Below the pieces are notes generated by a model, which worked only from the letters and a program-made list of their open reading frames with translations, had not been told where the DNA came from and searched no databases. From Enterococcus sp. 4G2_DIV0659 (GTDB taxonomy: Bacteria; Bacillota; Bacilli; Lactobacillales; Enterococcaceae), in contig NZ_NGLE02000001.1 in NCBI RefSeq assembly GCF_002140715.2, positions 186,001 to 250,000 of the forward strand: a stretch of 64,000 bases of DNA, written 5' to 3'. Below, piece by piece: positions 44,067-53,012 of this stretch. The first letter of the stretch is position 1. Each line of letters opens with the position of its first letter. The translations under genes were made by a program, and so were the position numbers.

Positions 44067-45737
44067 TTATTCTTTGATATACGCATTTTTGTAAGTACAT
44101 GTTGCGCCAAAGTTATGATATTCAATCCCTTCAACCCCTGGACGAACCAATTGTCCTCTTGCTTGTTGATACAATGGAATTAATGCAACATCTTCTTCTA
44201 CTAAAACTTTTTCCGCTTTAATCAGTGTCTCCCAACGTTTCTCGGGATCATTCGCATATTTGTTTGATGCATCATCAATCAACTGATCATACTTTTCGCT
44301 ACGGTAACTTGTTTTATTTTTGGTACTGACTGAGCTTTCTAGGAATGTCATTGGATCTTGATAATCAGGTCCCCACATACTAACAGAAAGTTCGTAATCG
44401 CCTTTTTTCATTAGTTCGATTGAATTATTCAAAGGAACTGTTTTTACATTAATTTTTAAACCTGGTAACGTTTTTTCTAATTGCCCTTGGATAAATTCAG
44501 CTACTTTCTTATCGCCATCGCCATCTTTTGATAATAATTCAATGGTTACATCGCCATTCAATTCTTTTTTAGCTTTTTCTAAATATTCCTTTGCTCGTTT
44601 TTCGTCAGTTTTAACTAAGTCTCCGGCTTCTTTTCTAAAGTCTTCACCTGTTTCTGGATTTGATACAAAGTCTTTTGGAATGTATCCATAAATATCTTTT
44701 GAACCATCTGCTAAAATATTTTCTACTAAACTTTTCTTATCCAATGCATAGGCTACAGCCTTACGAACGTTTTCGTTGGCAAAAATTGATGGGTTGTCAT
44801 TTCTTTTTTGGTTCATTCTTAAAGAGTACACTTTTGAGCGTTGAATGGCTTGATAATCAGGATTATCTTTATTTTGTTTCGCAAAGTCTCCTGTTAAAAT
44901 CGCAACATCTAATTCACCTGATTCATACAAATTGAATACTGTATTGGTTTCTTTTAGCACTTCAAAATGAATTTTTTCTGATTTCACTTTGTCTGCATCA
45001 TAATAGTTTGGATTTTGTACTAAATCCCAAGACATAGATGACTGATCCCAATTCTCCATTAAGAAAGGCCCATTAGAAACGATATTCTCACTAGATGTTC
45101 CATACAGCTTGCCTTTTTCCTTCACGAATTTTTCATTTTGCGGGAAGAAAGGTGAAAAAGCTAATAATGAAGTAAAGTAGGTTACTGGTTTTTCCATTTT
45201 GATTTCAAGTGTGTAATCATCAAGTGCTTTTACACCTAGTTCATCCGCTGATTTTTCTTCGTTTACAATCTCCGTTCCGTTAAGAATCGTTCCATCCATC
45301 AAGAAAAAGTAATTGGCTTGATTTTTCGGATCAGCCATTTTCTTCCAAGCAAAAACAAAATCATTCGCAGTTACGTTGTCTCCATTTGACCATTTCGCAT
45401 CTTCTCTAAGTTTGATTTTATAGGTTTTACCATCTTCGGAAATTTCCGGCATTTCTTTGGCTACAGCTGGAACAACATTGTCTTTGTCGTCTAATTGATA
45501 CAATCCTTCAAAAACATTTGATTGTGCATTTACACTTGGTTCATCTTGTGTGAAAATCGTATCCATCGATCCTACTTCTGATGCTTCCATCAAGTTGAGA
45601 ACCCTTGAAGATTTTTGCCCTTCCGATACATTTTTACTTGTACTATCCTCTGTCTTATTGCTTGCTTTCCCCCCGCAAGCTGAAAGTAATAGCACTGTTG
45701 TTGCCAATACAAGACTTTGCTTTAACCCTTTTTTCAT
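44067..45737 (-). CDS. oligopeptide ABC transporter substrate-binding lipoprotein (OppA-like)
   Basis: About 556 residues. A lipoprotein signal with LLLSACGGK places the mature N-terminal Cys at about residue 21. The SBP-bac-5 fold is shown by YKIKLREDAKWSNGDNVTAND near residue 110 and later NENVRKAVAYALDKKSLV. It captures peptides for import; no permease or ATPase genes follow, so it must use transporter subunits encoded elsewhere. It is the third gene of a unit with a transglutaminase-fold protein and a dipeptide epimerase, which points to cell-wall-derived peptides as cargo. Confidence 0.9.
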   Translation of the reverse strand: MKKGLKQSLVLATTVLLLSACGGKASNKTEDSTSKNVSEGQKSSRVLNLMEASEVGSMDTIFTQDEPSVNAQSNVFEGLYQLDDKDNVVPAVAKEMPEISEDGKTYKIKLREDAKWSNGDNVTANDFVFAWKKMADPKNQANYFFLMDGTILNGTEIVNEEKSADELGVKALDDYTLEIKMEKPVTYFTSLLAFSPFFPQNEKFVKEKGKLYGTSSENIVSNGPFLMENWDQSSMSWDLVQNPNYYDADKVKSEKIHFEVLKETNTVFNLYESGELDVAILTGDFAKQNKDNPDYQAIQRSKVYSLRMNQKRNDNPSIFANENVRKAVAYALDKKSLVENILADGSKDIYGYIPKDFVSNPETGEDFRKEAGDLVKTDEKRAKEYLEKAKKELNGDVTIELLSKDGDGDKKVAEFIQGQLEKTLPGLKINVKTVPLNNSIELMKKGDYELSVSMWGPDYQDPMTFLESSVSTKNKTSYRSEKYDQLIDDASNKYANDPEKRWETLIKAEKVLVEEDVALIPLYQQARGQLVRPGVEGIEYHNFGATCTYKNAYIKE

Positions 45738-45772
45738 ACAATCCACCATTTCCTTCTTTATTTATTTATTTG

Positions 45773-47143
45773 TTACACAAGTTCCTCCATACAAACCAAC
45801 TCTTGTTTTACGTCTAAGTAAGCATATGGAAGACCTTGGTTTTCATATTCAAATTCGCCCCGTTGATTATCAATTGGATCTGCTCTTAAAAAGCGCTTTG
45901 GAGGATTGAAATCTGTTTGTATTTCGCTGTTAGCAGGCATTCTGAAAATGTCTAGATTTCCAAAATAATAATTCCAACGATCTAAATCACCCGTTCTGCG
46001 AGCTCCTCCCCCAAAGGATAAATCAGCAAAGACCCAACCGTATGGTGCGACATAAAATTGCGCCCAATCATGACACCCCGTATAATATTGTGATACATAC
46101 AGGCCTGATTGCCATTTTGCAGGGATCTTTGCCATTCGACATAAGGTAATGAACAAAATTGCTTGAACCCCGCAGTCCCCTTTTAAATTAACAGCAGCAT
46201 ACTCTGAAATGTTCTCAATGGTAAAATACTCTCTCATAAAAGAATAGTTCACTTTTGTTGTAATAAAATCATAAATTTTCCGTGCTTTTTTAATCGGGTT
46301 TGTTTCACCAGACAAAATCTCCTCAAGTAGCTGCTCTAAATAAGGTGTAAAGCGAATATGAGGCAACTGTTCACCTAAATCGAACTCCGGCTGTAAATCA
46401 GACGCTTTTTCTGGTTCTAATTCAACATAATCAACTTGATTTACATAACGATATTCAACTGAAAAAATCTGATCTTCTTCTAAGATAGTTTCAAAATAAA
46501 CTGTTCGTTGTGCCTCGTTTTCAGGTGCAATAAACGTTGCTTCTGGTGTCGTCTTTAATATTTGGATGTCAGATACTTGTTTACATTCTTTTGGCAACGG
46601 AAGAGACACGCGAACCTTTTCTCCTGGACGTTCATATTCTTTCTTTACTTGTATACTCGTTTTTAAATGAATGCTTACTTTTCTATACCCTTTTTCTTTC
46701 ATCATTAGAACATTTTGGGTTAGCTCTTGTTTTCTTAAACGATCCACTTCATTGTCTTCTTTAACGATTAATCTAGCTTCATAATTAGCTTGTGTCTTGA
46801 TCAAATTCATTAAGAAACGACGCTGAAAGTGAACTTGTCCATCTATATAGAGCCAGTCAACTTTCCCATTCTCTTTTAAAGCCGTCAATTCTTCTTCTTG
46901 ATAGTCTTTAAAGGTTTCTTTCATCATCTTAGTAGCTTCTTCAAAGCCAAAAGGATACTCGTTAATACCCACAATCCGAATGATATCTTGTTCAATTTCT
47001 AAGCGTCTTCTCAATGCTTCTGGCAATTCATTTGATAATAAATGTTCGATCAATTTCTTTGCACCAGAAAAATCACCATAATTCTTTAATTTGATAATGT
47101 CTTCTGGTAGTGGTACGCTCATATATTTTAAATCATAATACAT
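45773..47143 (-). CDS. transglutaminase-like-superfamily protein
   Basis: 456 residues, no signal peptide. The C-terminal part has the papain-like transglutaminase triad: Cys in LKGDCGVQAILFITLCRMA, His in CHDWAQFYVAPYG and Asp in VFADLSFGGG. The N-terminal 220 residues contain a beta-rich region that is not assigned. In this operon, between a dipeptide epimerase and a peptide-binding lipoprotein, it may act as a cytosolic peptidase or amidase on muropeptides, taking the place of the NlpC/P60 enzyme of the Bacillus ykf operon. That function is inference. Confidence 0.83.
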   Translation of the reverse strand: MYYDLKYMSVPLPEDIIKLKNYGDFSGAKKLIEHLLSNELPEALRRRLEIEQDIIRIVGINEYPFGFEEATKMMKETFKDYQEEELTALKENGKVDWLYIDGQVHFQRRFLMNLIKTQANYEARLIVKEDNEVDRLRKQELTQNVLMMKEKGYRKVSIHLKTSIQVKKEYERPGEKVRVSLPLPKECKQVSDIQILKTTPEATFIAPENEAQRTVYFETILEEDQIFSVEYRYVNQVDYVELEPEKASDLQPEFDLGEQLPHIRFTPYLEQLLEEILSGETNPIKKARKIYDFITTKVNYSFMREYFTIENISEYAAVNLKGDCGVQAILFITLCRMAKIPAKWQSGLYVSQYYTGCHDWAQFYVAPYGWVFADLSFGGGARRTGDLDRWNYYFGNLDIFRMPANSEIQTDFNPPKRFLRADPIDNQRGEFEYENQGLPYAYLDVKQELVCMEELV

Positions 47144-47159
47144 TTGACATTCTCCTTTC

Positions 47160-48224
47160 TTACTTGCTCAAACCTAAGCCCGCTTTATTGGATAAAGAGA
47201 TCATACTCGTTGCTTCTAATCCAACACCTCCAGGAATCGCCACTTCGTTTAAACCAAATGTTGCGTCTAAATCAGCTCTTGTGATATTTTTAGTTGCAGC
47301 AGCTAGATGTGCTGCGGCAGTCACTCCTATATTCGTCTCCTCCACCATACAGCCAATCATACATTCCACACCAGCAGCTTCACAGATACTATTTATTTTC
47401 AGTGCTTCATGAATCCCTCCGCATTTCATTAATTTGATATTCACAAAATCAACGGCACGTGCTTTGATTAATCGCAATGCATCTTTGGAATTAAAACAGC
47501 TTTCATCAGACATGATTGGTGTCGAAACATTATTCGTTACATAAGTCAGTCCTTCAATATCATAATAAGCAACTGGCTGTTCCACGAGTTCAATTTGGTA
47601 TTGTGCTAGAAGATTGATTGTATTTACGGCCTCTTTTGCTTTCCATCCTTGATTAGCGTCTAAACGTAGCTTTATATCATTCCCAACAGCTTCTCTAATC
47701 GCATGTATTCGAGCAACATCTGATTCAACTCCAGTTCCTACTTTGATTTTTAACGTATCAAAACCCTGTGAAACTGCAAGCACCGCTTTTTGAGCCATCC
47801 TCTCTGGCGTATCAATGCCAATCGTCATATCTGTTTTAACAGACGATTCAAAACCACCTAAAAGTTTATATAATGGTAAATTCGCTTTTTTCCCAAACAA
47901 ATCATAACAAGCAATATCAATTGCTGTCTTTGCTGAAGGCGCAAGTGCTGCACTGGCATCCATGATCGAATGAATTTTTTCAGTATCTAACGGATCAACC
48001 CCGAGTAATTGCTTTTCAAATAATTGAATACATTCTGTCGTTCCTTTTAAGGTTTCACCTGTAATCAAAATACCGGGTGCTCCTTCGCCATATCCTACGA
48101 CCCCTTCGTCCGTTTCGATTTCAACAACAGCACTCATTGAATGTTCAATCGTACCAAGCGAAATTGTAATTGGTTCTTTCAACTTTACAGACTTTGGCGC
48201 TACATTTACTTTTGTGATTTTCAC
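47160..48224 (-). CDS. dipeptide epimerase (L-Ala-D/L-Glu type, enolase superfamily)
   Basis: 354 residues. The N-terminal capping domain starts MKITKVNVAPKSVKLKEPIT. The barrel carries the first catalytic Lys in FDTLKIKVGTG (KxK), metal ligands in LRLDANQGW, ELVEQPV and MSDESC, and the second Lys in FVNIKLMKCGG. These mark the muconate-lactonising/Ala-Glu epimerase group. It would convert L-Ala-D-Glu from murein peptides to L-Ala-L-Glu for cleavage. First of three genes; divergent from a Xre/cupin regulator. Substrate is by context. Confidence 0.88.
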   Translation of the reverse strand: MKITKVNVAPKSVKLKEPITISLGTIEHSMSAVVEIETDEGVVGYGEGAPGILITGETLKGTTECIQLFEKQLLGVDPLDTEKIHSIMDASAALAPSAKTAIDIACYDLFGKKANLPLYKLLGGFESSVKTDMTIGIDTPERMAQKAVLAVSQGFDTLKIKVGTGVESDVARIHAIREAVGNDIKLRLDANQGWKAKEAVNTINLLAQYQIELVEQPVAYYDIEGLTYVTNNVSTPIMSDESCFNSKDALRLIKARAVDFVNIKLMKCGGIHEALKINSICEAAGVECMIGCMVEETNIGVTAAAHLAAATKNITRADLDATFGLNEVAIPGGVGLEATSMISLSNKAGLGLSK

Positions 48225-48524
48225 TTTTTATCCCCCAATAATATTCATTATGAAACAGTGTTTACTTGGACATTTTTTAATCTTTTACAGAAATAGTATA
48301 TCATCCTTAAAGAGAAAATAAATAGTCTTTTTTTAATTCCTAGTTAAATTTCATTACACAATTTGAATTATTGGTTACAATTTTAAGTTTACTCTATGTA
48401 AATGTCAACATATTAATGAGATTTAGATGTGTTTTTTCTAATTGAAATCTAAGTGCTTGTAATTTTGTAATGAATTCGAGATAATATGAATGAAAAAAGG
48501 ATTCTAAATAAAGGACGGCTGTAA
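48225..48524. promoter_or_regulatory. divergent intergenic region, epimerase operon / Xre-cupin regulator
   Basis: Very AT-rich. It must hold both promoters and probably the regulator's operators. Repeated AT motifs are visible (TTACAATTTTAAG near 48376, TTGTAATTTTGTAATG near 48457), but I cannot define a single clear -35/-10 pair. Confidence 0.4.
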
Positions 48525-49091
48525 ATGGAATTTAGAGAAATCAAAAATTTAAGAAAAGAAAAAAAGATTACCTTAGCAGAACTAGGAGAAAAAACAGGTT
48601 ACTCTGCTAGTTTCTTATCACAAATTGAACGTGGAACGAATCGTCCCTCTCTGGAAGCACTAAGAAAAATTGCGGACGCATTGGATGTCACAGTTGCTTC
48701 CCTGTTAGCTAATGAAGCACCCCAAGTTATTCAAGAAAATGAAACGACTGAACATGGTTACAAAGTCATTCGAAATTCTTCCGGCACGATTTATAACCCG
48801 TGGCAGGCAAACTCTACTTATTATGATACTTTGTTCAATTTACCCGTACATACGAATAATATGGTTATCTCAAAAATCTATATAGACGCGCAATCTTCTT
48901 CAAGTGGTAGAAAAATCGCTCATAACCTTTGCGAAATAAATTACGTTATTAAAGGTGAGGCTACTATTGAGTTGCAGGACGAAACACTCATCTTACATGA
49001 AGGTGATGCAATTTTTCTAGAAGCCTATACTCAACATAATATTATCAATGCCACTGACGATGGATTAATGCTTTTTACTCTGCAATTTTAG
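48525..49091 (+). CDS. Xre-family regulator with cupin sensor domain
   Basis: 188 residues. The helix-turn-helix is at about 5-60 (ITLAELGEKTGYSASFLSQI, then ERGTNRPSLEALRKIADAL). A cupin-2 barrel follows (about 110-185) with CEINYVIKGEATIELQDE and a C-terminal His-containing strand (LEAYTQHNIINAT). Such proteins sense small ligands and usually control the adjacent catabolic genes. It is divergent from the epimerase operon, its likely target. Confidence 0.9.
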   Translation: MEFREIKNLRKEKKITLAELGEKTGYSASFLSQIERGTNRPSLEALRKIADALDVTVASLLANEAPQVIQENETTEHGYKVIRNSSGTIYNPWQANSTYYDTLFNLPVHTNNMVISKIYIDAQSSSSGRKIAHNLCEINYVIKGEATIELQDETLILHEGDAIFLEAYTQHNIINATDDGLMLFTLQF

Positions 49092-49277
49092 ATGATCATC
49101 TATGTTTGTTAGCTACTATTTCTTTAACATACTCTTATTGAAAAAGATTCTCATTTACAAAGTATTTAAAAAAAGGTATTATATGAAAAGATGTACCTGT
49201 TTATGAGCAACTGCGCGCATGCAAGTGTATTTTCTTATACAGGACCACAGCGCTATTATCACAAAGGAGTGGATACA

Positions 49278-49619
49278 ATGACTGAAACAAATCAAGAATG
49301 GTCTGCTGAAGAAATTGAAGACATTAAAGAACAAATTTTAACAGCGTTAGAAACAGTTATTGACCCTGAACTAGGGATTGATATTGTTAACTTAGGTTTA
49401 ATTTATGAAGTTGATTTTGCTCAAAATGGAGATACTGTTGTCAAAATGACCTTGACAACAATGGGTTGTCCATTAGCAGACATCTTAACTGATCAAATTC
49501 ACGAAGCATTAAAAGAAATTCCGGAAGTAAGGAATCCAGAAGTAAAATTAGTTTGGTATCCTGCTTGGACAACAGATAAAATGTCGCGTTACGCTCGGAT
49601 TGCTTTAGGAATTCGATAA
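49278..49619 (+). CDS. SufT-like (DUF59/MIP18) metal-sulfur cluster assembly factor
   Basis: About 113 residues. The DUF59 core is ILTALETVIDPELGIDIVNLGLIYEV, and the conserved Cys is in LTTMGCPLADIL. Family members help mature Fe-S proteins. The ATG at 49278 follows AAAGGAG; longer upstream frames have no ribosome binding site. A strong terminator follows. Monocistronic. Confidence 0.9.
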   Translation: MTETNQEWSAEEIEDIKEQILTALETVIDPELGIDIVNLGLIYEVDFAQNGDTVVKMTLTTMGCPLADILTDQIHEALKEIPEVRNPEVKLVWYPAWTTDKMSRYARIALGIR

Positions 49620-49711
49620 GCTGATATAACAAGACTTTTATCAATAGAACTTTGTATGATCAGACAATAGCTTCATCATCTTACTTCCAATTGGAAAAAT
49701 AAAAATACGGT

Positions 49712-49752
49712 CTTTCAACAATTAGCTTAGTCATAATTGTTGAAAGGCTTTT
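49712..49752 (+). terminator. terminator of the SufT-like gene
   Basis: CTTTCAACAATTA pairs perfectly (13 bp) with its complement over a nine-base loop; GGCTTTTTTG follows. The next 190 bases hold only the palindrome at 49938. Confidence 0.9.
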
Positions 49753-49937
49753 TTGAATGCTTTCATCCTATAATCTATAATTTTTTATTTAAATCCTAGT
49801 TTTTTTGTAATTTTCTGCTCACTTTTTTCAGCTCCACCTCCGCCCATCTATCTCCGAGTCAATTATACAAGACAATAAGTGTTAAGTAAACACAGTTTCG
49901 AATTATTTGAATAATATTTTTAAAACAAATAAAAAAT

Positions 49938-49982
49938 AGTGCGACCGGGACATCACTCTGTGAGTCATATCCTAGTCACACC
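49938..49982. repeat. intergenic palindrome, family member
   Basis: Imperfect hairpin with arms GTGCGACCGGGACATCACTC and GAGTCATATCCTAGTCACAC. Its inner half matches the copies at 52896 and 59302 closely (GGGACAT-ACTC / GAGTCATATCC), so this is a repeated element rather than an ordinary terminator. Confidence 0.65.
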
Positions 49983-50014
49983 CAAACCAAATAAACGACG
50001 GATGGAAAATACTT

Positions 50015-50125
50015 TTATCTTCTACTTTTTTTCAATACTGCATTCAACATGATAATCCCTGTTACAATTGTGGTTATAGCCTGTAGTAATTTGATTTTGT
50101 CGATTCCTTTTGATTTGACAGTCAT
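50015..50125 (-). CDS. candidate 36-aa membrane peptide
   Basis: ATG after GGAGGG at good spacing, 36 codons: a Lys-containing start (MTVKSKGIDKIK), a hydrophobic helix (LLQAITTIVTGIIML) and a basic end (NAVLKKSRR). One membrane helix with a charged tail is the form of small regulatory membrane peptides and of type I toxins, but I do not recognise the sequence and have not identified an antisense RNA. It stands alone between the palindrome and the lysA terminator. Confidence 0.45.
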   Translation of the reverse strand: MTVKSKGIDKIKLLQAITTIVTGIIMLNAVLKKSRR

Positions 50126-50283
50126 ATTAATCCCTCCTGTTGTCTATAAATCTATCTTACAACTAGATTTATTTCATTTCCAACCTCAAGCTTTAAATCC
50201 TTTTGTCACTTTACTACTAAAAAAACAAGCCCGTTAGAAAACGAAAAGCAGTTCCACTCCAAGCTCTGAGTGCAAATAAAAAA

Positions 50284-50320
50284 AAGCAGAAACCATCCTT
50301 TCGGAAATAAGCTTCTGCTT
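50284..50320 (-). terminator. lysA terminator
   Basis: AAGCAGAA / TTCTGCTT outer stem with an inner TCC-GAAA-GGA hairpin, followed by TTTTTTTT-rich sequence on the minus strand. Confidence 0.75.
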
Positions 50321-50349
50321 CAACATCGTCTATTCTATTATCTAATCTA

Positions 50350-51651
50350 CTACTGACAATCTAATGCAATTAAATCTTCAAAGCTTTCTCGACGTATGGC
50401 TAGTCTATCTTCGCCATTTTCTACAAACACAACTGCAGGTTTTAAATTACGATTGTAATTATTCGCCATTGAATAACCATATGCACCTGTACTTGTAATA
50501 GCAAATAAATCACCTGCTTGTACTGGTGGCAGTTCGATTCCTTTTATCAGCACATCACCGGATTCACAATATTTACCAACAATTCTCACTTCTTCGCTAG
50601 GCTCTGCACTGATTCGATTAGCTAAAAATCCATCATACTGAGCATCATACAACGCAGGCCTGATGTTATCGCCCATTCCTCCATCTACTGCCACATAATG
50701 ACGAACCCCTGGAATGCTCTTTTGTGAACCAACAGTATAAATTGTTGTCCCTGCTTCAGCAATAATGCTACGACCTGGCTCTATCCAAATTTCTGGAAAA
50801 GAATAATCCAACAATTCGCACTGACCTGTTACAGCATTTACTATCGCTTTTACAAACGCTTCTGGCTCAAGAGGATCATCTGCTTTAGTATATTGGACAC
50901 CAAAACCGCCCCCCATATTCAAAACATCTACAGAGTAACCAAATGATTGCTTCCATTCATTTAAAATCAACAACATTTTTTCCACAGCTGCTAAAAATCC
51001 TTCTGCAGAAAATATTTGAGACCCAATGTGACAATGAGCGCCTTTTAAAACTAAGTGTTCATCAGCCAAAATTCTCTCTAATGCGTCCGTTGCTTGCCCA
51101 CTGGCCACGTCAAAACCAAATTTAGAATCTACCTGACCTGTTAAAATATAATCATGGGTTTCGGCGTCAACGCCAGGTGTAATACGGAACATAACCTCTT
51201 GTTTCTTCCCTTTTTCTTCTAAAATAGCACTTAATAAATCAATTTCGTAAAAATTATCGATAATAATGGTCCCAACACCTTGATCTACGGCAAAAGCTAA
51301 TTCTTCACTCGTTTTATTATTTCCGTGAAATTCGATATTTTCTGGAGACATCCCACCTTTTATAGCCGTGTAGATTTCACCAGCGGAAACGACATCGCAA
51401 CCTAGTTCTTCTTCTTCAAGAAGCTTGTACATTGCCAAACAACAAAAAGCTTTACTGGCATAAATAACTTTATTCTTTACTCCTAAAGAGTTAAATGTTT
51501 GTTTAAAGCCTCTAGCACGTTGGCGAATATGTTCAACATCATAAACAAATAGCGGTGTACCGTATTTTTCAGCCAAAGCCACAGTATCACATCCACCAAT
51601 CGTCAAATGTTTTTGTTCATTAAATTTCGCTGTTCCAAATAATAATGGCAT
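50350..51651 (-). CDS. lysA: diaminopimelate decarboxylase
   Basis: PLP-dependent enzyme for the last step of lysine synthesis, 433 residues. The PLP Lys is in VIYASKAF near residue 50. Further family signatures are FHGNNKT, AHCHIGSQI, LNMGGGFGVQY and, near the C-terminus, CESGDVLIKGIELP with the Cys-Glu of the active site. The ATG at 51651 follows GAAGGTGAAGAG. Single gene. Confidence 0.95.
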   Translation of the reverse strand: MPLLFGTAKFNEQKHLTIGGCDTVALAEKYGTPLFVYDVEHIRQRARGFKQTFNSLGVKNKVIYASKAFCCLAMYKLLEEEELGCDVVSAGEIYTAIKGGMSPENIEFHGNNKTSEELAFAVDQGVGTIIIDNFYEIDLLSAILEEKGKKQEVMFRITPGVDAETHDYILTGQVDSKFGFDVASGQATDALERILADEHLVLKGAHCHIGSQIFSAEGFLAAVEKMLLILNEWKQSFGYSVDVLNMGGGFGVQYTKADDPLEPEAFVKAIVNAVTGQCELLDYSFPEIWIEPGRSIIAEAGTTIYTVGSQKSIPGVRHYVAVDGGMGDNIRPALYDAQYDGFLANRISAEPSEEVRIVGKYCESGDVLIKGIELPPVQAGDLFAITSTGAYGYSMANNYNRNLKPAVVFVENGEDRLAIRRESFEDLIALDCQ

Positions 51652-51743
51652 CTCTTCACCTTCTTCAATTTGATTTATTAAAAATAATAGCACAAAAATG
51701 AAAAACTTCCTATCTCTTTTTCATTTTATTCACAACTATCCAA

Positions 51744-52814
51744 TTACGTATTCAACCACTCTTCATATAAACGTTCACACAACTCTCGTAGACCATCGTT
51801 TGCTGGCTGATTTGCAAAAAGGATAATTAAATTTTGATTATTCTGATCACCATAAATCGCTGTATTGTATCCACCTAAACTACCTTCTGAATATTTCATT
51901 CCATCAAAATAGATCATTCCTGCTTGATATCCTGCTGTTTTGACATCTGCAAGTTGGTCATACTCTCTTTGTTTAAACAATTGACCATTTGATAATCCTT
52001 TAATAAAGGTTAAAAAATCTTCAACAGACATATACATGTTACCAGCACCTAATAAACTAGAAAATAGTTTTTCGCTCGCTGGAAATGGATCCTCTTGAAA
52101 ATCTTGTTCTATATAATAATACGGCAAGACTTTTGCCTCGCCTTTAGGCAAATTGTCCCAGAAATAAGTGTGTTTTAGTGCTAGCTTATCAATCACCTCT
52201 TTTTGAATAACTTCTTTATATGATTGTCCAGCTATTTTCGAAATAATTCCCGCTAAAAGCGTATAGTTTCCATTTGAATAAAAAAATTCTTTATCTTGCG
52301 TAACAGTTAGTGTTTTTAAAGCATTATCAATTTGGCTGTCTTCATTAGTCAAAAGAGTCTCAGGCTCTTCTTCAGGCATCATGATACCAGAAGTATGATT
52401 AAGCAGCTGTCTGATTGTAATGGTTTTACTGTACTTTATTTCTGGATAAAAGCTAGCCAATGTGGTATTCAATGTAAGCTTCTTCTCTTGAACAAATTTT
52501 AAAATAATTGCACCAGTAATTATTTTTTGTAAAGAAGCAATTGGAAAAATAGTGTTTGCTTGATTGGACACTTTTTTATCTGCGTCTGCAAATCCATATC
52601 CTTGTTGAAGAAAAATGTTTCCCTGACGAATGAGCAGTGCTGTTCCTTGAAAATGCGCATTTTTGATTTCTTGATCTATCTTTTTTTTCTCATTTGTTTG
52701 TGTAGGTATATTCTTTGGATTATCCTCCGACCGATTCAAAAACCAACCACAAAGAAGGATACTACTCAGAGCGATCACGCCAAGCAAACTATACCACTTT
52801 AATCGCTTATTCAC
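51744..52814 (-). CDS. serine hydrolase, beta-lactamase/class C-like, membrane-anchored
   Basis: 356 residues with an N-terminal hydrophobic helix (about 7-27) and the beta-lactamase/transpeptidase-like fold outside. The nucleophile motif SxxK is SLQK in FPIASLQKIITGAI; YxN is YSNGNY; the third motif region reads EGSLGGYN. This resembles class C-like D-alanyl-D-alanine carboxypeptidases or esterases rather than a resistance enzyme. The target is unknown. Single gene. Confidence 0.85.
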   Translation of the reverse strand: MNKRLKWYSLLGVIALSSILLCGWFLNRSEDNPKNIPTQTNEKKKIDQEIKNAHFQGTALLIRQGNIFLQQGYGFADADKKVSNQANTIFPIASLQKIITGAIILKFVQEKKLTLNTTLASFYPEIKYSKTITIRQLLNHTSGIMMPEEEPETLLTNEDSQIDNALKTLTVTQDKEFFYSNGNYTLLAGIISKIAGQSYKEVIQKEVIDKLALKHTYFWDNLPKGEAKVLPYYYIEQDFQEDPFPASEKLFSSLLGAGNMYMSVEDFLTFIKGLSNGQLFKQREYDQLADVKTAGYQAGMIYFDGMKYSEGSLGGYNTAIYGDQNNQNLIILFANQPANDGLRELCERLYEEWLNT

Positions 52815-52895
52815 TTACTTCACTTCTTTCTTACACAGATACTTCAAATTATACCATGTCTTAAAATAAAGCGGACTACTGAAGGTTCGTAAAAA

Positions 52896-52938
52896 AAGTG
52901 AGTGGGACATAACTCTTCGAGTCATATCCCACTCACTT
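52896..52938. repeat. intergenic palindrome, family member (best-paired copy)
   Basis: Arms AAGTGAGTGGGACATAACTC and GAGTCATATCCCACTCACTT, 17 or 18 of 20 paired, loop of three. It could terminate transcription in either direction, but neither neighbour ends close by: it stands in the 198-bp gap between the serine hydrolase promoter side and the ppdK end. Confidence 0.8.
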
Positions 52939-53012
52939 GGAATCCAGATAAACGCTATGAAAAAGCCAGAAATAATAAGTTAGTATCGTATAGTAATTCA
53001 GTTATTTTATTT

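Noticed and set aside
50049..50237. Plus-strand 62-codon hydrophobic frame
   Set aside because: It is antisense to the better supported 36-aa frame and lacks a ribosome binding site.
52815..53012. CRISPR or tandem repeat
   Set aside because: Only a single palindrome is present; its relatives are far apart in the window, so this is a dispersed repeat.
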